A stretch of 6,117 nucleotides of DNA. Origin: an uncultured Collinsella sp. GTDB taxonomy: Bacteria > Actinomycetota > Coriobacteriia > Coriobacteriales > Coriobacteriaceae. A program made the translations under genes and the position numbers. The stretch is from assembly GCA_902494295.1 (NCBI GenBank), contig CABUSL010000117.1, forward strand, positions 1 through 6,117. Reading direction: 5' to 3'. Positions 5,462 through 6,117 of this stretch are shown piece by piece. Numbering within the stretch: the first letter of the stretch is position 1; every line of letters begins with the position of its first letter. The notes beneath the pieces were generated by a model. That model saw only the letters and a program-made list of their open reading frames with translations, did not search any database and was not told the DNA's origin.

Positions 5462-6117
5462 ATGACAAAAGACGATAGGCAAGCGTTCGAGGTGCCCGAT
5501 CGACTCTTTGAATACGTGAGGTCAGTCGTCGACAACCGCGCGCTTGCAACGGTGCTGCTCTTTTTGCTGAGCCTGCTGCTGATTGGCATCGATAACATCG
5601 CTGGAATCTTGGCGGTGCTGCTTGTCGGCTTTTTGCTGATCGATCGATTTGAGATCGTGCGCCGCTGCATGGTGATTGGCGGCGCCGCGTGGGCCATGAC
5701 GTTGGCGATTGGCGCCATGGCGCTCGGCGGCATCGAAGGGCCGGTGCTGTTCGATGCCGGCTTTGTATTCAACATGCTTGGCTTTGTGCTGGCGCTTGCC
5801 GTGTGCGTGCTGTTCTTGTGCGGCCGCGCCCTGTACTACCAGGGCTACGAGCAGGGCGAGCAGCATGCCGATTGTGTGCTGGCCGCTCGTATTCAAGATC
5901 GCCTGATCGATCACCCCGACACCTGGGATAACATCGACGGCGACTTCTTGGAGGTCGAGGGCGCCCTTAACCGCGTGCGTGACCGTGAGCGCAAGGTGCA
6001 GCAAGCTCTGCGTGACGAGTCGCATCGCAAGGACGATTTGGTCACGTACTTGGCACATGACCTACGCACCCCGCTTGCCAGTGTGGTGGGCTATCTTTCG
6101 CTGCTGCAAGAGGCTCC
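5462..6117 (+). CDS. VanS-like sensor histidine kinase (3' end outside window)
   Basis: An open frame runs from ATG 5462 to the window edge (218 codons, no stop). AGG at 5451-5453, 8 bases upstream, is the ribosome site. The product begins with a short cytoplasmic segment, then four hydrophobic segments (about 28-43, 46-60, 70-88, 100-120) with very short outside loops. A charged, probably coiled linker follows (about 121-190), then the phosphoacceptor box LAHDLRTPLASVVGYLSLL with H199. That box and the following QEA strongly resemble VanS (AHDIKTPLTSIIGYLSLL from memory). The rest of the DHp domain and the ATPase domain lie outside. It should phosphorylate D53 of the upstream regulator. Unlike classical VanS, with two membrane segments and an extracellular loop, this one seems to have four segments and little outside sequence, so it may sense within the membrane. 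Confidence 0.92.
   Translation, partial: MTKDDRQAFEVPDRLFEYVRSVVDNRALATVLLFLLSLLLIGIDNIAGILAVLLVGFLLIDRFEIVRRCMVIGGAAWAMTLAIGAMALGGIEGPVLFDAGFVFNMLGFVLALAVCVLFLCGRALYYQGYEQGEQHADCVLAARIQDRLIDHPDTWDNIDGDFLEVEGALNRVRDRERKVQQALRDESHRKDDLVTYLAHDLRTPLASVVGYLSLLQEA

Noticed and set aside
5522..6058. Minus-strand 178-residue frame rich in Q, H and A
   Set aside because: It is antisense to the sensor kinase, whose plus frame has the H-box, membrane segments and a ribosome site.
3202..6117. Glycopeptide resistance cluster
   Set aside because: Only regulator- and kinase-like genes resemble van genes; no ligase, dehydrogenase or dipeptidase is present, and the carboxypeptidase is of the PBP5 family.

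Overview
The window reads as chromosomal DNA of a fairly GC-rich Gram-positive bacterium. The gene style suggests Coriobacteriia, perhaps a Collinsella relative: tRNA-Ser with encoded CCA, a PBP5-type carboxypeptidase beside a VanR/VanS-like pair, and GC-rich hairpin repeats at tRNA ends. This placement is an impression from the sequence, not a database result.

Layout. Positions 1-81 are the right-hand part of a GC-rich hairpin repeat that ends in a tRNA-like 3' tail with CCA; a strong intrinsic terminator follows (91-120). A large plus-strand gene (255-2696, GTG start) encodes an 813-residue soluble protein of unknown function with TPR-like repeats near its C-terminus. After it come a promoter and a tRNA-Ser(GCU) gene (2789-2879) with its terminator. 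Next is a repeat-rich stretch (2934-3142): an inverted copy of the tRNA-Ser T arm, three GC-rich hairpins, an exact 20-base copy of the tRNA-Ser 3' end, a second copy of the terminator, and a second inverted T-arm copy. A minus-strand terminator then ends a secreted D-alanyl-D-alanine carboxypeptidase gene (3202-4542). Divergent from that gene are a VanR-like response regulator (4740-5435) and, 26 bases on, a VanS-like sensor kinase (5462 to beyond the right edge).

How it fits together. The regulator and kinase form an operon. With the divergent carboxypeptidase they look like a cell-wall-sensing module: the kinase would sense envelope state, and the regulator may act on the shared intergenic region, where a TTAAG direct repeat with an 11-bp period is a candidate operator. 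No vanH, vanA/B or vanX gene is visible, so glycopeptide resistance is not implied.

The least ordinary part is the tRNA-associated repeat. Two clearly related copies (1-81 and 2934-3071) end in the 3' tails of two different tRNAs, and each is followed by a terminator. This suggests a repeat family that targets or copies the T-arm/acceptor end of tRNA genes.
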